From: Hydrogenophaga sp. RAC07
GTDB taxonomy: Bacteria > Pseudomonadota > Gammaproteobacteria > Burkholderiales > Burkholderiaceae_C
Reading direction: 5' to 3'
Assembly (NCBI RefSeq): GCF_001713375.1
Contig: NZ_CP016449.1
Span: 1,178,001-1,242,000 of the forward strand
DNA length: 64,000 nt
Positions 1 through 13,324 of the stretch are shown here, piece after piece; position 1 is the first letter of the stretch, and each line of letters begins with the position of its first letter. The notes under the pieces were generated by a model, which saw only the letters and a program-made list of their open reading frames with translations, searched no databases and had not been told where the DNA came from. The position numbers and the translations under genes were made by a program.

Positions 1-77
1 ATGACCAGCACGCCGATCATGAACAGCGCGGCCAGCCAGGCCGCGCCGAGGTAGAGGGAATCGAGGAATTTGCGCAT
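1..77 (-). CDS. TRAP transporter small permease (DctQ), N-terminal fragment
   Basis: Only the first 25 codons lie in the window; the gene runs off the left edge. The translation begins MRKFLDSLYLGAAWLAALFM, a short basic start followed by a hydrophobic helix, which fits the first membrane segment of a DctQ-type TRAP small permease. The identification rests mainly on position: it follows a DctP-type binding protein on the same strand, and DctQ is normally next in TRAP operons. The 130-base gap to dctP is unusually long and holds a dispersed repeat. The large permease would be expected outside the window. Confidence 0.7.
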   Translation of the reverse strand, partial: MRKFLDSLYLGAAWLAALFMIGVLV

Positions 78-134
78 GGGGGAATGACTTCAGATGAACG
101 ACCCGTTGCGCATGCCCGGGCCCAACCCAGCGGG

Positions 135-207
135 CACCGCGGAACTGGCTCTGCCAGGCCGCAGGTGCCGCCCCCTGGAGGGGGTCGCGCGGAGCGCGGC
201 GGGGGTG
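135..207 (+). repeat. Dispersed intergenic repeat, copy 1
   Basis: This GC-rich element of about 73 bases contains a short hairpin (GCCCCCTGGAGGGGGT) and a second palindromic stretch near its end (GCGCGGAGCGCGGC). A close relative lies in inverted orientation at 44490-44564. Both copies sit immediately downstream of a gene's stop codon. It may act as a terminator-like or RNA-stabilising element between dctP and dctQ; that role is inferred. Confidence 0.75.
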
Positions 208-1182
208 TTACTTTTTATACGCGTCGAGCATGGCCTGGCCGTCAGGACCGGCTTTGTCCAGCCATTCCTTGAGCATGGTCTCGCCCACTTTCTGCATGTC
301 GGCCTTGAGCGCGGCCGAGGGTGGCTCCACCGCCATGCCGTTGGTCTTGAGGATGGCCAGCGTGTCGGTGTTGACCTTTTGCGAAGCGGCCCAGCCGCGC
401 GCTTCGGCGTCGGCACCGGCTTTGCGCAGCGCGTCCTGCGTGGGCTTGTCCAGCGCATCGAAGGCGCGCTTGTTCACGATGATCGCGTTCTTGGGCAGCC
501 AGGCCTGCACGTCGTAGTAGTACTTCAGGTGCTCATACAGCTTGCTGTCCACGCCGGTCGCGCCTGAGGTCATGTTGGCCTCGACGGCACCGGTGGCCAG
601 CGCTTGCGACAGCTCGGCGGCCTGCACGGTGACGGGCTGGGCGCCCACCAGTTCGGCGATGCGTGAGGTGGCCGGGCTGTACGCGCGCCACTTGCTGCCC
701 TTGAGGTCGGCCGCGCTGGTCACGGGCTTCTTGCTGTAGATGCCCTGCGGTGGCCAGGCCACGGTGTAGAGCAAGGTCATGCCTTGTTCGGCCAGCTTCT
801 TTTCCAGAATGGGCTTTTGCGCCTGGTACAGCTTCATCGAGTCGGCGTAGCTGGTGGCCAGGAACGGCAGGCCGTCGGCGCCGAACATCTGCCATTCGTT
901 CTGGTAGGCGGCCAGCAGGATCTCGCCGATCTGGGCTTGCCCGCCTTGCACGGCGCGCTTGATCTCGGGCGCCTTGAACAACGATGCGCCGGGGTGCACG
1001 GTGATCTGCAACTTGCCGCCGGTGGCTTTGTCCACGTCGGCCGCGAAGGTGGCGAGGTTGACGGAGTGGAAGTTGGTGGCCGGGTAGGCGGCCGGCAGAT
1101 CCCATTTGGTCTGGGCGGTGGCGGGCAGGCTCAGGGCCAGTGCAGAGGCGGCCAGGGTGACGCTGAACAGGCGACGTTTCAT
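208..1182 (-). CDS. TRAP transporter substrate-binding protein (DctP family)
   Basis: This 324-residue protein is the periplasmic solute-binding subunit of a TRAP transporter, which drives uptake of organic acids with an ion gradient. A Sec signal peptide is clear: basic MKRR, a hydrophobic core, and cleavage after ATAQ near residue 24. The body has DctP features, including the KWRAYSP segment and a QAL...G.VEAN region around residues 190-205. Length is typical. It is divergent from a MarR-type regulator and a hydantoinase/5-oxoprolinase gene, so the ligand could be the cyclic amide that enzyme acts on; this is inference from context only. Confidence 0.9.
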   Translation of the reverse strand: MKRRLFSVTLAASALALSLPATAQTKWDLPAAYPATNFHSVNLATFAADVDKATGGKLQITVHPGASLFKAPEIKRAVQGGQAQIGEILLAAYQNEWQMFGADGLPFLATSYADSMKLYQAQKPILEKKLAEQGMTLLYTVAWPPQGIYSKKPVTSAADLKGSKWRAYSPATSRIAELVGAQPVTVQAAELSQALATGAVEANMTSGATGVDSKLYEHLKYYYDVQAWLPKNAIIVNKRAFDALDKPTQDALRKAGADAEARGWAASQKVNTDTLAILKTNGMAVEPPSAALKADMQKVGETMLKEWLDKAGPDGQAMLDAYKK

Positions 1183-1350
1183 GTTGAAGGCTCCGTTGGA
1201 TTGAAGGGAACTGAAGGACAGGGCGGCGGATGGACTCTATCGGCGAGCGGACGAAGTGTGATCGGTGTTTTCCCTATATGTCAACAAATTATTGGCAAAT
1301 CGTCAGCAAAAAACATAAACTGCGCCGCACCTCATCAAGGCATCCCAACC
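1183..1350. promoter_or_regulatory. Divergent promoter region between dctP and MarR-type regulator
   Basis: This gap is AT-rich at 1265-1320, unlike its surroundings. On the plus strand TTGGCA (1292-1297) and ATAAAC (1315-1320) are 17 bases apart and form a possible -35/-10 pair for the regulator gene. On the minus strand a TTGACA-like hexamer lies near 1278-1283. No clean palindromic operator was found. The promoter assignment is tentative. Confidence 0.35.
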
Positions 1351-1893
1351 ATGGCCCGTACCAAAGCAAGCACCAAGCCAGCCACTGCACCATCGCAGCC
1401 CATCGTGTCGTCGGCGCACCTGGTGTCGCCCCACAGCGCGGAGATGAGCGAGTTCGAATTCGGTCTCATCGTCTCGGGCAACGCGTTTCACCGCTGGGTG
1501 GTGCACTGCATGAGTGCGGCCGGTCTGAAGGACCTCACGGCGCTGGACGTGCTGGTGCTGCACCACGTGACGCACCGTGCGCGCGACAAGCGCCTGGCCG
1601 ACATCGCCTTCATCATGAACGTGGAAGACACCCACCTCATCAACTACGCCTTGAAGAAGTTGCAAGGCCTGGGTGTGGTGATCTCCAGCAAGAACGGCAA
1701 GGAAGTCACCTACGGTCCCACCGAAGCTGGCAAGGCGTATGTGACGCGCTACCGCGAGATCCGCGACAGCTGCCTGATCAATGCGCTCAAGGCCGACGAC
1801 GCACTCAACCACGACATCGGAGAGCTAGCGCGCCTGCTGCGCGTGCTCTCCGGCATCTACGACCAGGCAGCCCGCTCTGCCGCATCTTTGTGA
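1351..1893 (+). CDS. MarR-family winged-helix transcriptional regulator
   Basis: This 180-residue protein has a winged-helix DNA-binding domain. The core (about residues 45-150) contains a helix-turn-helix stretch ([20 protein letters not shown], then LADIAFIM) and a wing segment ([20 protein letters not shown]). This resembles the predicted MarR-like regulators found next to catabolic operons. The ATG at 1351 was chosen because the domain is complete from there and upstream codons read into the AT-rich promoter. It ends 5 bases before the hydantoinase gene, so the two are probably cotranscribed. It likely controls this operon and possibly the divergent TRAP genes. Confidence 0.85.
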   Translation: MARTKASTKPATAPSQPIVSSAHLVSPHSAEMSEFEFGLIVSGNAFHRWVVHCMSAAGLKDLTALDVLVLHHVTHRARDKRLADIAFIMNVEDTHLINYALKKLQGLGVVISSKNGKEVTYGPTEAGKAYVTRYREIRDSCLINALKADDALNHDIGELARLLRVLSGIYDQAARSAASL

Positions 1894-1898
1894 ACACC

Positions 1899-5489
<3,591 letters not shown>

Positions 5490-5495
5490 GCGGCG

Positions 5496-6641
5496 TTACA
5501 GCTCTTCGACTCGCCGAGCCGGGTAGCTGTCCCAGGCCTGGCAACCGGGACACTGCCAGAAATGCTGGCGCGCCTCGAAGCCGCAGGCCGCGCAGCGGTA
5601 GCGCTTGAGTGGCCCGCTGGCCTGTTCCAGCGCCCGCTTCACGCTGGCTTGAGCCGAAGCGTCGGACATGGTTTCGCCCGCCAGCCATTGGGACGTGATC
5701 ACCAATGACGGCTCGCGTTCCAGATGGTTCAGGTATCGGGCCCTCGCTGCTTGCGGGTCCGGACTGAGCGAGGCCAGTGCCTCTGTCACGTCCACCGAAG
5801 CGGCCCGATCGTGGCTGGCTTGCAGCAGCGCCACAGCCTCGGCTTCGCGCCCGCTCTGGCGCGCCAGCTCGGCAAACTGCTGCGCAGCCAAGGGCAGGTA
5901 TTGCGGAGCGTGGCGATTGAGTTGAACCAGTGCGTCGAAAGCCACCGAGGCATCGCCCGTCTGCGCGCGCAGTGCCGAGAGCGCCATCCAGCCACGGGCC
6001 AGCTGGGGTGCGCGCTGCACGGCTTCATTCAGCAAGGTGAGGGCACTCGCTGCGTCACCCGCGCGCTGGGCGATGTCGGCCTGTTCGCACAGGTAGTGCG
6101 CAAGGCGCGGCGCGAAGCTGCCTTGCTCTGCCGTTTCCAGGCGCTCTGCAATCTCCCGAGCCCGCGCCCAGTCGCGCGAGCGCTCGTAAATGCCCAACAG
6201 CGCCAGCAAGGCTTCGCCCTCGAACGCCGAGCCCTGCAACTTGTTGAGGGCGGCCTCGGCACGGTCCAGCAAGCCGGCCTTGAGGAAGTCCAGTGCCAGC
6301 GCGTGTTGTGCGCGGTCGCGGTCCTTGTTGCTCAGGTCGGCGCGCGAGAGCAGGTGCTCGTGCACACGCACCGCGCGGTCGTAGTCGCCGCGGCGGCGAA
6401 ACAAGTTGCCCAACGCAAAGTGCAGTTCGGCGGTGTCGGGATCGCCCTGCACGGCCTCAATGAAAGCGTCGATCGCCTGGTCCTGCTGTTCGTTGAGCAG
6501 GTGGTTGAGGCCGCGAAAGTAGGCCTTCGGCGCTTGGCGGCTTTCCATGCGCAACTGGCGCAGGTCAAAGCGGGACGCAGCCCAGCCCGCCGCGAACGCC
6601 AGGGGGAGGCCCCAGAGCAGCCAGGTGAAGTCAAAGTCCAT
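5496..6641 (-). CDS. lapB: Lipopolysaccharide assembly protein B (LapB/YciM)
   Basis: This 381-residue inner-membrane-anchored TPR protein regulates LPS synthesis; in E. coli it works with FtsH to control LpxC. One N-terminal membrane helix (FTWLLWGLPLAFAAGWAASR) is followed by TPR repeats (for example DPDTAELHFALGNLFRRRGD). A C-terminal rubredoxin-like zinc site has two Cys pairs, CAAC and CPGC, near residues 355-370. Length is close to E. coli LapB (389). The start MDFDF at 6641 was chosen because the membrane anchor follows directly, while upstream codons lie inside lapA. It overlaps lapA by 11 bases, so translational coupling is likely. Confidence 0.93.
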   Translation of the reverse strand: MDFDFTWLLWGLPLAFAAGWAASRFDLRQLRMESRQAPKAYFRGLNHLLNEQQDQAIDAFIEAVQGDPDTAELHFALGNLFRRRGDYDRAVRVHEHLLSRADLSNKDRDRAQHALALDFLKAGLLDRAEAALNKLQGSAFEGEALLALLGIYERSRDWARAREIAERLETAEQGSFAPRLAHYLCEQADIAQRAGDAASALTLLNEAVQRAPQLARGWMALSALRAQTGDASVAFDALVQLNRHAPQYLPLAAQQFAELARQSGREAEAVALLQASHDRAASVDVTEALASLSPDPQAARARYLNHLEREPSLVITSQWLAGETMSDASAQASVKRALEQASGPLKRYRCAACGFEARQHFWQCPGCQAWDSYPARRVEEL

Positions 6642-6936
6642 GGCGGCGGTCGCTGGGGTCGGGAAAGAGGGTGGAGTCGGAGTCGAAGGAGGTGCTGGCT
6701 GCGGCGGCCGAGGCGGCGCGGCGCCGCGATCGTTTGGCCCGCAGCCACAGGGGCAGCATGACCAGCACACCGAGAAACACGCCCAGCACGAGCGCGACCA
6801 GGATGACAAGCACCAGTGGCGCCTGCCAGCTGGCGCCGAAGAACAGGTTGAGCGTCACGCTGTCCTGGTTGTTCAGCGCGAAGGCGAACAACACAAAAAA
6901 AATGGCTGCGTTGAGCAGCCACATCAGGTATTTCAA
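6631..6936 (-). CDS. lapA: Lipopolysaccharide assembly protein A domain protein (LapA)
   Basis: This small 101-residue membrane protein has two hydrophobic helices (about residues 5-22 and 40-63) separated by the family-typical LNNQDSVTLNLFF segment. A basic, Ser/Ala-rich cytoplasmic tail follows. The start is probably a TTG codon at 6936, because a GGGGA ribosome binding site sits 5 bases upstream; the ATG four codons later has worse spacing. It pairs with lapB, as in E. coli, and follows ihfB on the same strand. Confidence 0.9.
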   Translation of the reverse strand: MKYLMWLLNAAIFFVLFAFALNNQDSVTLNLFFGASWQAPLVLVILVALVLGVFLGVLVMLPLWLRAKRSRRRAASAAAASTSFDSDSTLFPDPSDRRHGL

Positions 6937-6995
6937 ATCGTCCCCTTTGTGGTGGGGCGATTGTAGCGATCAGGTCGCTGTCGGGGCAGCGGCCG

Positions 6996-7316
6996 TCACG
7001 TCGGTTTCTTCGGTTCCAGCCCGAGAATCTCGGCCGTCCTCGCGTCCACCTGCTCGCGCAGGGCTTTGCCCGGCTTGAAGTGCGGCACCCGCTTCTCGGG
7101 AATCATCACGCTCTCGCCGGAACGCGGGTTGCGGCCCACACGTGGCGATCGGCGATTGACCGAAAAACTGCCAAAACCACGGATCTCGATCCGGTGGCCT
7201 TTGACCAAGGCGTCGCCCATGGCGTCGAGGATGGCCTTGACGGCAAACTCGGCGTCGCGGTGCGTCAGCTGACCAAATCGGCTGGCCAACGCTTCAACGA
7301 GGTCGCTGCGGGTCAT
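6996..7316 (-). CDS. ihfB: Integration host factor subunit beta
   Basis: This 106-residue HU/IHF-family protein bends DNA as a heterodimer with IHF-alpha. The diagnostic core [20 protein letters not shown] is followed by [10 protein letters not shown] and the DNA-intercalating arm region [15 protein letters not shown]. It is slightly longer than E. coli IhfB (94), with an extended C-terminus. The start at [10 protein letters not shown] (7316) matches the family; an in-frame ATG at 7340 would add eight residues, and neither has a strong ribosome binding site. It follows rpsA, the usual position of ihfB in proteobacteria. Confidence 0.93.
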   Translation of the reverse strand: MTRSDLVEALASRFGQLTHRDAEFAVKAILDAMGDALVKGHRIEIRGFGSFSVNRRSPRVGRNPRSGESVMIPEKRVPHFKPGKALREQVDARTAEILGLEPKKPT

Positions 7317-7347
7317 GTGTTCGGGTTTGGACTTGGGCATTCAAGAA

Positions 7348-7400
7348 CCGGCGCCTGGTCAGGACACCCACCGTGAGGCGGGCGGCTGACCAGGCGCCGG
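7348..7400 (-). terminator. Long inverted repeat between rpsA and ihfB
   Basis: Perfect 15-base arms (CCGGCGCCTGGTCAG at 7348-7362 and its complement at 7386-7400) flank a 23-base loop, directly after the rpsA stop codon. On the transcribed strand only a short TTCTTG follows, so it is not a textbook terminator. It could be an attenuator or an RNA-stabilising structure that sets ihfB expression below rpsA. Confidence 0.55.
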
Positions 7401-7409
7401 CAATCGTGC

Positions 7410-9095
7410 TTAGCCGTTGTTGTTGTCCAGCTTGGCGCGCAGCAGGGCGCCCAGGCTGGTGGTGCCGGCGCTTTCGCGCGAGGACTGCTGGCTCAGGCTT
7501 GCCATGGCTTCCTGCTGGTCAGCGGCGTCCTTGGCCTTGATGGACAACTGGATGTTGCGCGTCTTGCGGTCGATGTTCACCACCACGGTGGTCACTTCGT
7601 CGCCTTCTTTCAGCATGTTGCGTGCGTCTTCCACACGGTCACGGCTGATTTCGCTGGCGCGCAGGTAGCCCAGCACGTCTTCACCCAGGTCGATCTCGGC
7701 GCCCTTGGCGTCCACGGTCTTGACCTTGCCGGTCACGATGGATCCCTTGTCGTTCACCGCTGCGAAGGTGGTGAACGGGTCGCCGTCGAGCTGCTTGATG
7801 CCCAGGGAGATGCGCTCGCGCTCCACGTCGATGGCCAGCACGATCGCTTCGACTTCCTGGCCCTTCTTGTAGTTGCGCACGGCGGCTTCGCCGGTTTCGT
7901 TCCAGGACAGGTCGGACAGGTGAACCAGACCGTCGATGCCGGCGGCCAGACCCACGAACACGCCGAAGTCGGTGATCGACTTGATCGGGCCCTTGACGCG
8001 GTCACCGCGCTTGGTCGCTTCGGCAAACTCGTGCCAAGGGTTGGCGCGGCACTGCTTCATGCCCAGCGAGATGCGGCGCTTGTCTTCGTCGATGTCGAGC
8101 ACCATGACTTCGACTTCGTCGCCCAGCGACACCAGCTTGGAAGGGGCCACGTTCTTGTTGGTCCAGTCCATTTCGGACACGTGCACCAAACCTTCGATGC
8201 CTGGCTCGAGTTCCACGAACGCGCCGTAGTCGGCGATGTTGGTGATCTTGCCGAACATGCGGGTGCTTTGTGGGTAGCGGCGGGCAACGCCCATCCATGG
8301 GTCATCGCCCATCTGCTTCAGACCCAGCGAGACGCGGTGCTTCTCGGTGTCGAACTTGAGAATCTTGGCGGTGATTTCCTGGCCAGCCTGCACCACTTCG
8401 CTTGGGTGGCGCACACGACGCCAGGCCATGTCGGTGATGTGCAGCAGGCCGTCGATGCCGCCGAGGTCCACGAACGCACCGTATTCGGTGATGTTCTTGA
8501 CCACGCCGTGAACGATGGCGCCTTCTTTCAGGGTGTCCATCAGCTTGGCGCGCTCTTCGCCCATGGAGGCTTCCACCACGGCGCGGCGGCTCAGCACCAC
8601 GTTGTTGCGCTTGCGGTCGAGCTTGATGACCTTGAATTCCAGGGTCTTGTTTTCGTAGGGGGTCAGATCCTTGGTCGGACGGCTGTCGACCAGCGAACCT
8701 GGCAGGAAGGCGCTGATGCCGTTGACCATGACCTTGAGGCCGCCCTTGACCTTGCTGGAGGTCGTGCCGGTGACGAATTCGCCCGACTCGAGTGCTTTCT
8801 CCAGAGACATCCACGAGGCGAGGCGCTTGGCCTTGTCGCGCGACAGCAGGGTGTCGCCGAAACCGTTTTCAACGGAGTCGATGGCCACCGACACGAAGTC
8901 GCCCACCTGCACTTCGAGTTCGCCCAGGTCGTTCTTGAATTCGGCCAGCGGCACATAGGCTTCCGACTTCAGACCGGCGTTGACCACCACGTGGCTGTGT
9001 TCGATGCGAACGACTTCAGCGGTGATGACTTCGCCCGAGCGCATTTCGGCGCGTTTCAGGGACTCTTCGAACAGGGCGGCAAATGATTCAGACAT
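7410..9095 (-). CDS. rpsA: 30S ribosomal protein S1
   Basis: This 561-residue protein has six S1 RNA-binding repeats and helps mRNA bind the 30S subunit. Repeats are visible as the recurring pattern of G-x-[41 protein letters not shown] and [20 protein letters not shown]. Length matches E. coli S1 (557). The start [12 protein letters not shown] at 9095 is the family start; six additional in-frame codons upstream are not needed. It lies between the fused aroA-cmk and ihfB, and cmk-rpsA-ihfB is a conserved order. Confidence 0.97.
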   Translation of the reverse strand: MSESFAALFEESLKRAEMRSGEVITAEVVRIEHSHVVVNAGLKSEAYVPLAEFKNDLGELEVQVGDFVSVAIDSVENGFGDTLLSRDKAKRLASWMSLEKALESGEFVTGTTSSKVKGGLKVMVNGISAFLPGSLVDSRPTKDLTPYENKTLEFKVIKLDRKRNNVVLSRRAVVEASMGEERAKLMDTLKEGAIVHGVVKNITEYGAFVDLGGIDGLLHITDMAWRRVRHPSEVVQAGQEITAKILKFDTEKHRVSLGLKQMGDDPWMGVARRYPQSTRMFGKITNIADYGAFVELEPGIEGLVHVSEMDWTNKNVAPSKLVSLGDEVEVMVLDIDEDKRRISLGMKQCRANPWHEFAEATKRGDRVKGPIKSITDFGVFVGLAAGIDGLVHLSDLSWNETGEAAVRNYKKGQEVEAIVLAIDVERERISLGIKQLDGDPFTTFAAVNDKGSIVTGKVKTVDAKGAEIDLGEDVLGYLRASEISRDRVEDARNMLKEGDEVTTVVVNIDRKTRNIQLSIKAKDAADQQEAMASLSQQSSRESAGTTSLGALLRAKLDNNNG

Positions 9096-9280
9096 TGAAT
9101 TTCCTAAAACCACTCAGCGTCGGCGCCTTCAACCAAGGTGACTCGGTTTGCGCAGGGATCGACGTGTGGGCGGCGTTGACATTGCGGTGCGAAACACCGC
9201 GGGGTTGGTTGAAAAGAACCTTCAGACATGCGGGCTGGGAGCGCCCGGCTGTGCCGTCAGGGCCAAATGTGCAAGCGCGC
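9096..9280 (-). other. rpsA 5' leader region
   Basis: This 185-base gap between the end of aroA-cmk and rpsA has no gene. It contains short inverted repeats, such as GGTTGG...GAACC near 9203-9222 and CAACCAAGG at 9130-9138 whose complement could pair with it. A weak AGGA lies about 8 bases upstream of the start. S1 autoregulates through its leader in gammaproteobacteria; whether this leader does so is not known. Confidence 0.35.
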
Positions 9281-11290
9281 TCAGTTCCCCGAGAACGCCG
9301 TTTTGCCCTGCCACCAGTTCATCACCACCTGCACCGATTGCTCGATGTCCAGTTCGGAGTTGTCCAGTTTCAAGGCATCTTCGGCGGGCTTGAGGGGCGC
9401 GTGTGTGCGGGATGAGTCCCTCAGATCACGTTCTCGCAAGTCTGCCAAAAGACTGTCAATGTTAGCAGCAATTCCCTTTGAAATCAACTGCTTATGGCGC
9501 CGTTGGGCGCGTTGCTCGGCGGTGGCGGTCAGGAAGACCTTCAAAACCGCGTCCGGGAAGATCACCGTGCCCATGTCGCGCCCGTCGGCCACCAGGCCGG
9601 GCAGTCTCCGGAAGCTCTGCTGCAAGGCGTGCAGGGCGGTTCGCACCGCCAGGTGTTGCGACACCCGGGACGCCATGCCGCCAGTGGATTCCAGGCGCAG
9701 CGGATCGGTGATGTCGCGGCCGCCGAGAAACACCTTGTGGTCGCGGAAGGCCAGTGGAAGCTGTGCGGCGAGGCGGGCCAGGGCCGGCTCGTCGTCCAGC
9801 GACACGCCGGCGTCCTGTGCCGCGAGCGCCGTGGCGCGGTAGAGCGCACCGGAATCGAGCAGGTGATAACCCAGGCGCTGCGCCACTTCCGAGGCCAGGG
9901 TCCCCTTCCCGGAGGCCGTGGGGCCGTCGATGCAGATGACGGGGATGGCTTGCGCCGGCGTGCTGCAGACTTCGAACAGGGTCTCGAAATAGTCGGGAAA
10001 GGTCTTGCCCACGCATTTCGGGTCTTCAATGCGCACCGGCAGACCAGCCGGGTTGAAAGCGGCGAGCGAGAAGCACATCGCGACGCGGTGGTCGTCGTAG
10101 GTGTGGATGCTGGCGGCTCGCCAAGTGTCGGGCGGCGTGATGCGGATGAAATCCGCGCCTTCCTCGACGGTGGCGCCGAGCTTGCGGCATTCGTTCGCCA
10201 TGGCGGCGATGCGGTCGGTTTCCTTCACGCGCCAACTGGCGATGTTGCGCAGCGTGGTGGTGCCGTCGGCATAGAGCGCCATCACCGCCAGCGTCATGGC
10301 CGCGTCCGGGATGTGGTTGCAGTCGAGGTCGATGGCCTTGAGTGGCCACGCGCCGCGCCGGATGTGAAGGCGGTTGGCTTCGCCGGTGATCTCGGCGCCC
10401 ATGAGCCGGGCTGCTTCAACAAAGCGGATGTCGCCTTGCATGGACGCGAGGCCGACCCCTTCGATGGTGATGCCTTGGGTACCGGGCGCGATGGCACCCA
10501 GCGCGATGAAGTAACTGGCAGACGAGGCGTCGCCTTCCACCGGGATGCGCCCGGGGGAACGGTAGCGGCTGCCGGCCGGGATGGTGAAACGTTGCCAGCC
10601 GTCGCGTTGTACCTGCACACCGAAGCGCGACAGCAGGTTCAGCGTGATCTCGATGTAGGGCCGCGAAATCAGTTCGCCCACCACCTCGATGACGATGGCT
10701 TGCTGTTGCGCCACCAGCGGCAGCGCCAGCAGCAGGGCCGTGAGGAACTGACTGGAGACGTCGCCCCGCACGCGGATCGGTTGCGCCAATTGCAGCGGCA
10801 GAGGTGAACCCGTGCCGAGCTTGAGCGGTGGGTAGCCTTCCTGCCCCAGGCAGTCCACTGCGCAGCCAAGTTGGCGCAAGGCATCCACCAGGTCGCCGAT
10901 GGGCCGCTCGTGCATGCGCGGCACGCCGCTGAGTTCGAAAGCCGCGCCACGGGTGGACGCGAGCAGGGCCAGGGCCGCGGTGAGCGGGCGCATGGCGGTT
11001 CCGGCATTGCCCAGGAACAGCCGTGCCTGCCGCACAGGAAGTTCCCCGGCCAAACCGTGCACGCGCAAGGCGCCATCCGGTTGCGTTTCAATGCGGCAGC
11101 CAAGCTGGCGCAAGGCATTCAGCATCACCTGCGTGTCGTCGGAGTCCAGCAGATCGGCCACGTCGGTGTGGCCTTCGCTCAGGGCCGCGAGCAGCAGCAC
11201 CCGGTTGGAAATGCTCTTGGAGCCCGGCAGGCGCACGGTGCCGCCGGCACTGGCCAGCGGGGGGAGGTCGAGGAAAGGAGTGGAGTACAT
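9281..11290 (-). CDS. aroA: Bifunctional EPSP synthase / cytidylate kinase fusion
   Basis: One 669-residue chain joins two enzymes. Residues 1 to about 440 are 5-enolpyruvylshikimate-3-phosphate synthase, the sixth shikimate-pathway step, with [17 protein letters not shown] and the class I motif [13 protein letters not shown], which usually marks glyphosate-sensitive enzymes. From about residue 445 it is CMP kinase, with P-loop [15 protein letters not shown] and the [15 protein letters not shown] stretch. There is no stop or start between them, only a short linker (CSTPAQAIP). The start [17 protein letters not shown] (11290) was chosen because upstream codons run into tyrA. In E. coli aroA and cmk are separate genes. 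Confidence 0.95.
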   Translation of the reverse strand: MYSTPFLDLPPLASAGGTVRLPGSKSISNRVLLLAALSEGHTDVADLLDSDDTQVMLNALRQLGCRIETQPDGALRVHGLAGELPVRQARLFLGNAGTAMRPLTAALALLASTRGAAFELSGVPRMHERPIGDLVDALRQLGCAVDCLGQEGYPPLKLGTGSPLPLQLAQPIRVRGDVSSQFLTALLLALPLVAQQQAIVIEVVGELISRPYIEITLNLLSRFGVQVQRDGWQRFTIPAGSRYRSPGRIPVEGDASSASYFIALGAIAPGTQGITIEGVGLASMQGDIRFVEAARLMGAEITGEANRLHIRRGAWPLKAIDLDCNHIPDAAMTLAVMALYADGTTTLRNIASWRVKETDRIAAMANECRKLGATVEEGADFIRITPPDTWRAASIHTYDDHRVAMCFSLAAFNPAGLPVRIEDPKCVGKTFPDYFETLFEVCSTPAQAIPVICIDGPTASGKGTLASEVAQRLGYHLLDSGALYRATALAAQDAGVSLDDEPALARLAAQLPLAFRDHKVFLGGRDITDPLRLESTGGMASRVSQHLAVRTALHALQQSFRRLPGLVADGRDMGTVIFPDAVLKVFLTATAEQRAQRRHKQLISKGIAANIDSLLADLRERDLRDSSRTHAPLKPAEDALKLDNSELDIEQSVQVVMNWWQGKTAFSGN

Positions 11291-11324
11291 GCGCGGTGAC
11301 GCGAACAAGCCGCGTGAAGCGGCC

Positions 11325-12206
11325 TCAGCCCTGGGGCTTGATGGCGGACATGCGCCAATGGGCGCGGGCACTGCTGGCTTGATCGATCAAGGCCTCCAGC
11401 GCATCCGGGTTGTCGGCGTTGATCGCGGTCTCCAGCGCGTGCAAGGCGCGCTGGAACAAGCGCGATTGCGCGAGCAGCTCTTCGCGGTTGGACATCAGGA
11501 TGTCGCGCCAGACCACCGGGTCGCTGGCGGCGATGCGGGTGAAATCGCGAAAACCTGGACCTGCGAGTGAGAGGAAGTCCTCGGCCTGCGGCTGGCTGTG
11601 GATGCCGTTCATCAAGGCAAACGCCACCAGGTGCGGCAGGTGGCTCACCGCTGCGTAGGCCGCGTCGTGTGCCTCGGGCGACATCTGTTTGACGTGGCAG
11701 CCGAGTGCGGTCCAGACCTTGTGCGCTTTTTCCAACTGCGAAGTGAGCGTGCGCTCGATGGGCGTGAGGATGATCTGGCGACCCTTGTACAGATCGGGGT
11801 CGGCGTGGTCGACGCCGGCGAGCTCCTTGCCCGCGATCGGGTGCGTGGGCACGAACACCCCCACCTGGTCTTTCAGCACGCGGCGCGCGGCGTCGATCAC
11901 TTCGCGCTTGGTCGATCCCACGTCCATGATCAGCACGTCGCCGCGCACCAGATGGCGGATGGCCTTGAAGGTGGCTTCCGTGGCCGAGACCGGCACCGCC
12001 AGCAGCACCAGATCGGCACCCGACACGGCCAGCAGCGCAGAGGGTGCTTCCACGTCGATCACACCGAGTTGGCGCGCCCGCTCGGTGGTGGACGGCGACT
12101 TGCTGTAGCCGACCACGCGCTTGACCAGACCGGCGCGCTTGAGGGCCAGCGCAAACGAACCGCCCATCATCCCGCAGCCGATCAATCCCAGTTGTTCAAA
12201 CATCAT
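11325..12206 (-). CDS. tyrA: Prephenate dehydrogenase
   Basis: This 293-residue NAD(P)-dependent enzyme converts prephenate to 4-hydroxyphenylpyruvate in tyrosine synthesis. It has an N-terminal Rossmann motif ([16 protein letters not shown]) and the family motif [12 protein letters not shown] near residues 135-146, followed by a helical dimerisation domain with [11 protein letters not shown]. No ACT or chorismate mutase domain is fused. The start is one of two ATG codons in ATGATG at 12206/12203; the first overlaps the pheA stop in the usual ATGA arrangement. Confidence 0.94.
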   Translation of the reverse strand: MMFEQLGLIGCGMMGGSFALALKRAGLVKRVVGYSKSPSTTERARQLGVIDVEAPSALLAVSGADLVLLAVPVSATEATFKAIRHLVRGDVLIMDVGSTKREVIDAARRVLKDQVGVFVPTHPIAGKELAGVDHADPDLYKGRQIILTPIERTLTSQLEKAHKVWTALGCHVKQMSPEAHDAAYAAVSHLPHLVAFALMNGIHSQPQAEDFLSLAGPGFRDFTRIAASDPVVWRDILMSNREELLAQSRLFQRALHALETAINADNPDALEALIDQASSARAHWRMSAIKPQG

Positions 12207-13300
12207 TCGTTCACCGGGTATGCGCCCAGCACCTTGTAAAAAGCGCACAGACCCTGAAGCTCTTGCAGTGCGGCAGCCACGTGAGGCTGCGATGGGTGGC
12301 CGGCGATGTCGATGTAGAAGTAGTACTCCCATTGACCGGATTTCGCAGGACGCGACTCGAAACGTGTCATCGACACGCCGTTGTTCTTCAGCGGCACCAG
12401 CAGGTCGTGCACCGCACCGGGCCGGTTCGGCACCGACACCACCAGGCTGGTGCAATCGCGCCCCGAGGCGGGCGGCATGGCCAGGGTCTGGGGCAGGGCG
12501 ATCACGGCAAAACGCGTGCGGTTGTACGCCTCGTCCTGGATGGCGTGCGAGACGATGTGCAAGCCGAACTGGGCCGCAGCGCGCTCGCTGGCGATGCCCG
12601 CCCACGCGGGGTTGGTGGCGGCCAGACGGGCGCCTTCTGCATTGCTGGACACTGCCCGCTTTTCGGCCCTGGGCAGGTGCTGCGACAACCAGTTCTGGCA
12701 TTGGGCCAAGGCCTGCGGATGCGCCATCACCACTTCAATGCCGTCCAGCGTGTTGAGCTGGCGCAGCAGGTTGTGGCGAATCAGCATGCTCACCTCGCCG
12801 ACCACATGCACGGGCGAGCGCAGGAACAAGTCCAGCGACCGCGCCACCACGCCTTCGGTGGAATTTTCCATGCCGACCACGCCGTACTGCGCGGTGCCGG
12901 CAGCGGTGGCGTGAAAGACCTCGTCGAAGTCGGCGCAGTAAATCAGGTTGGCAGCGCTGCCGAAGAATTCGATGGCCGCCTGTTCGCAGAAGGTGCCTTG
13001 TGGGCCCAGCACGGCCACACGTTGCGGCGCTTCGAGTGCAAGGCAGGCCGACATGATCTCGCGCCAGATGGCAGCCACATGCTGGTTCAGCAGCGGACCC
13101 TGGTTGGCGCCCTGGATCTTTTCAATGACCTGGGCCACGCGGTCGGGTCTGAAGAACGGCGAGCCTTCGTGGCGTTTGATGACGCCGACTTCTTCAGCCA
13201 CGCGTGCGCGCTGGTTGAGCAACGACAGCAACTGCTGATCAAGTGAGTCGATCTGCACGCGCAAGGCCGCGAGGGCGTCGGACTGGGTGGGTTGGGTCAT
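12203..13300 (-). CDS. pheA: Chorismate mutase / prephenate dehydratase (P-protein)
   Basis: This 365-residue bifunctional enzyme leads chorismate through prephenate to phenylpyruvate for phenylalanine. Residues about 8-90 are an AroQ-type chorismate mutase (RVQIDSLDQQLLSLLNQRAR). The dehydratase follows (VAVLGPQGTFCEQAAIEFFG, VGMENSTEGVVARSLDL). The C-terminal ACT domain has TSLVVSVPNRPGAVHDLL and the Phe-binding ESRP motif (FESRPAKSG), so feedback inhibition by phenylalanine is expected. It overlaps tyrA by 4 bases and follows serC by 24 bases. Confidence 0.96.
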   Translation of the reverse strand: MTQPTQSDALAALRVQIDSLDQQLLSLLNQRARVAEEVGVIKRHEGSPFFRPDRVAQVIEKIQGANQGPLLNQHVAAIWREIMSACLALEAPQRVAVLGPQGTFCEQAAIEFFGSAANLIYCADFDEVFHATAAGTAQYGVVGMENSTEGVVARSLDLFLRSPVHVVGEVSMLIRHNLLRQLNTLDGIEVVMAHPQALAQCQNWLSQHLPRAEKRAVSSNAEGARLAATNPAWAGIASERAAAQFGLHIVSHAIQDEAYNRTRFAVIALPQTLAMPPASGRDCTSLVVSVPNRPGAVHDLLVPLKNNGVSMTRFESRPAKSGQWEYYFYIDIAGHPSQPHVAAALQELQGLCAFYKVLGAYPVNE

Positions 13301-13324
13301 GTCTCGGTGTCCTGGTGCCTGGGT

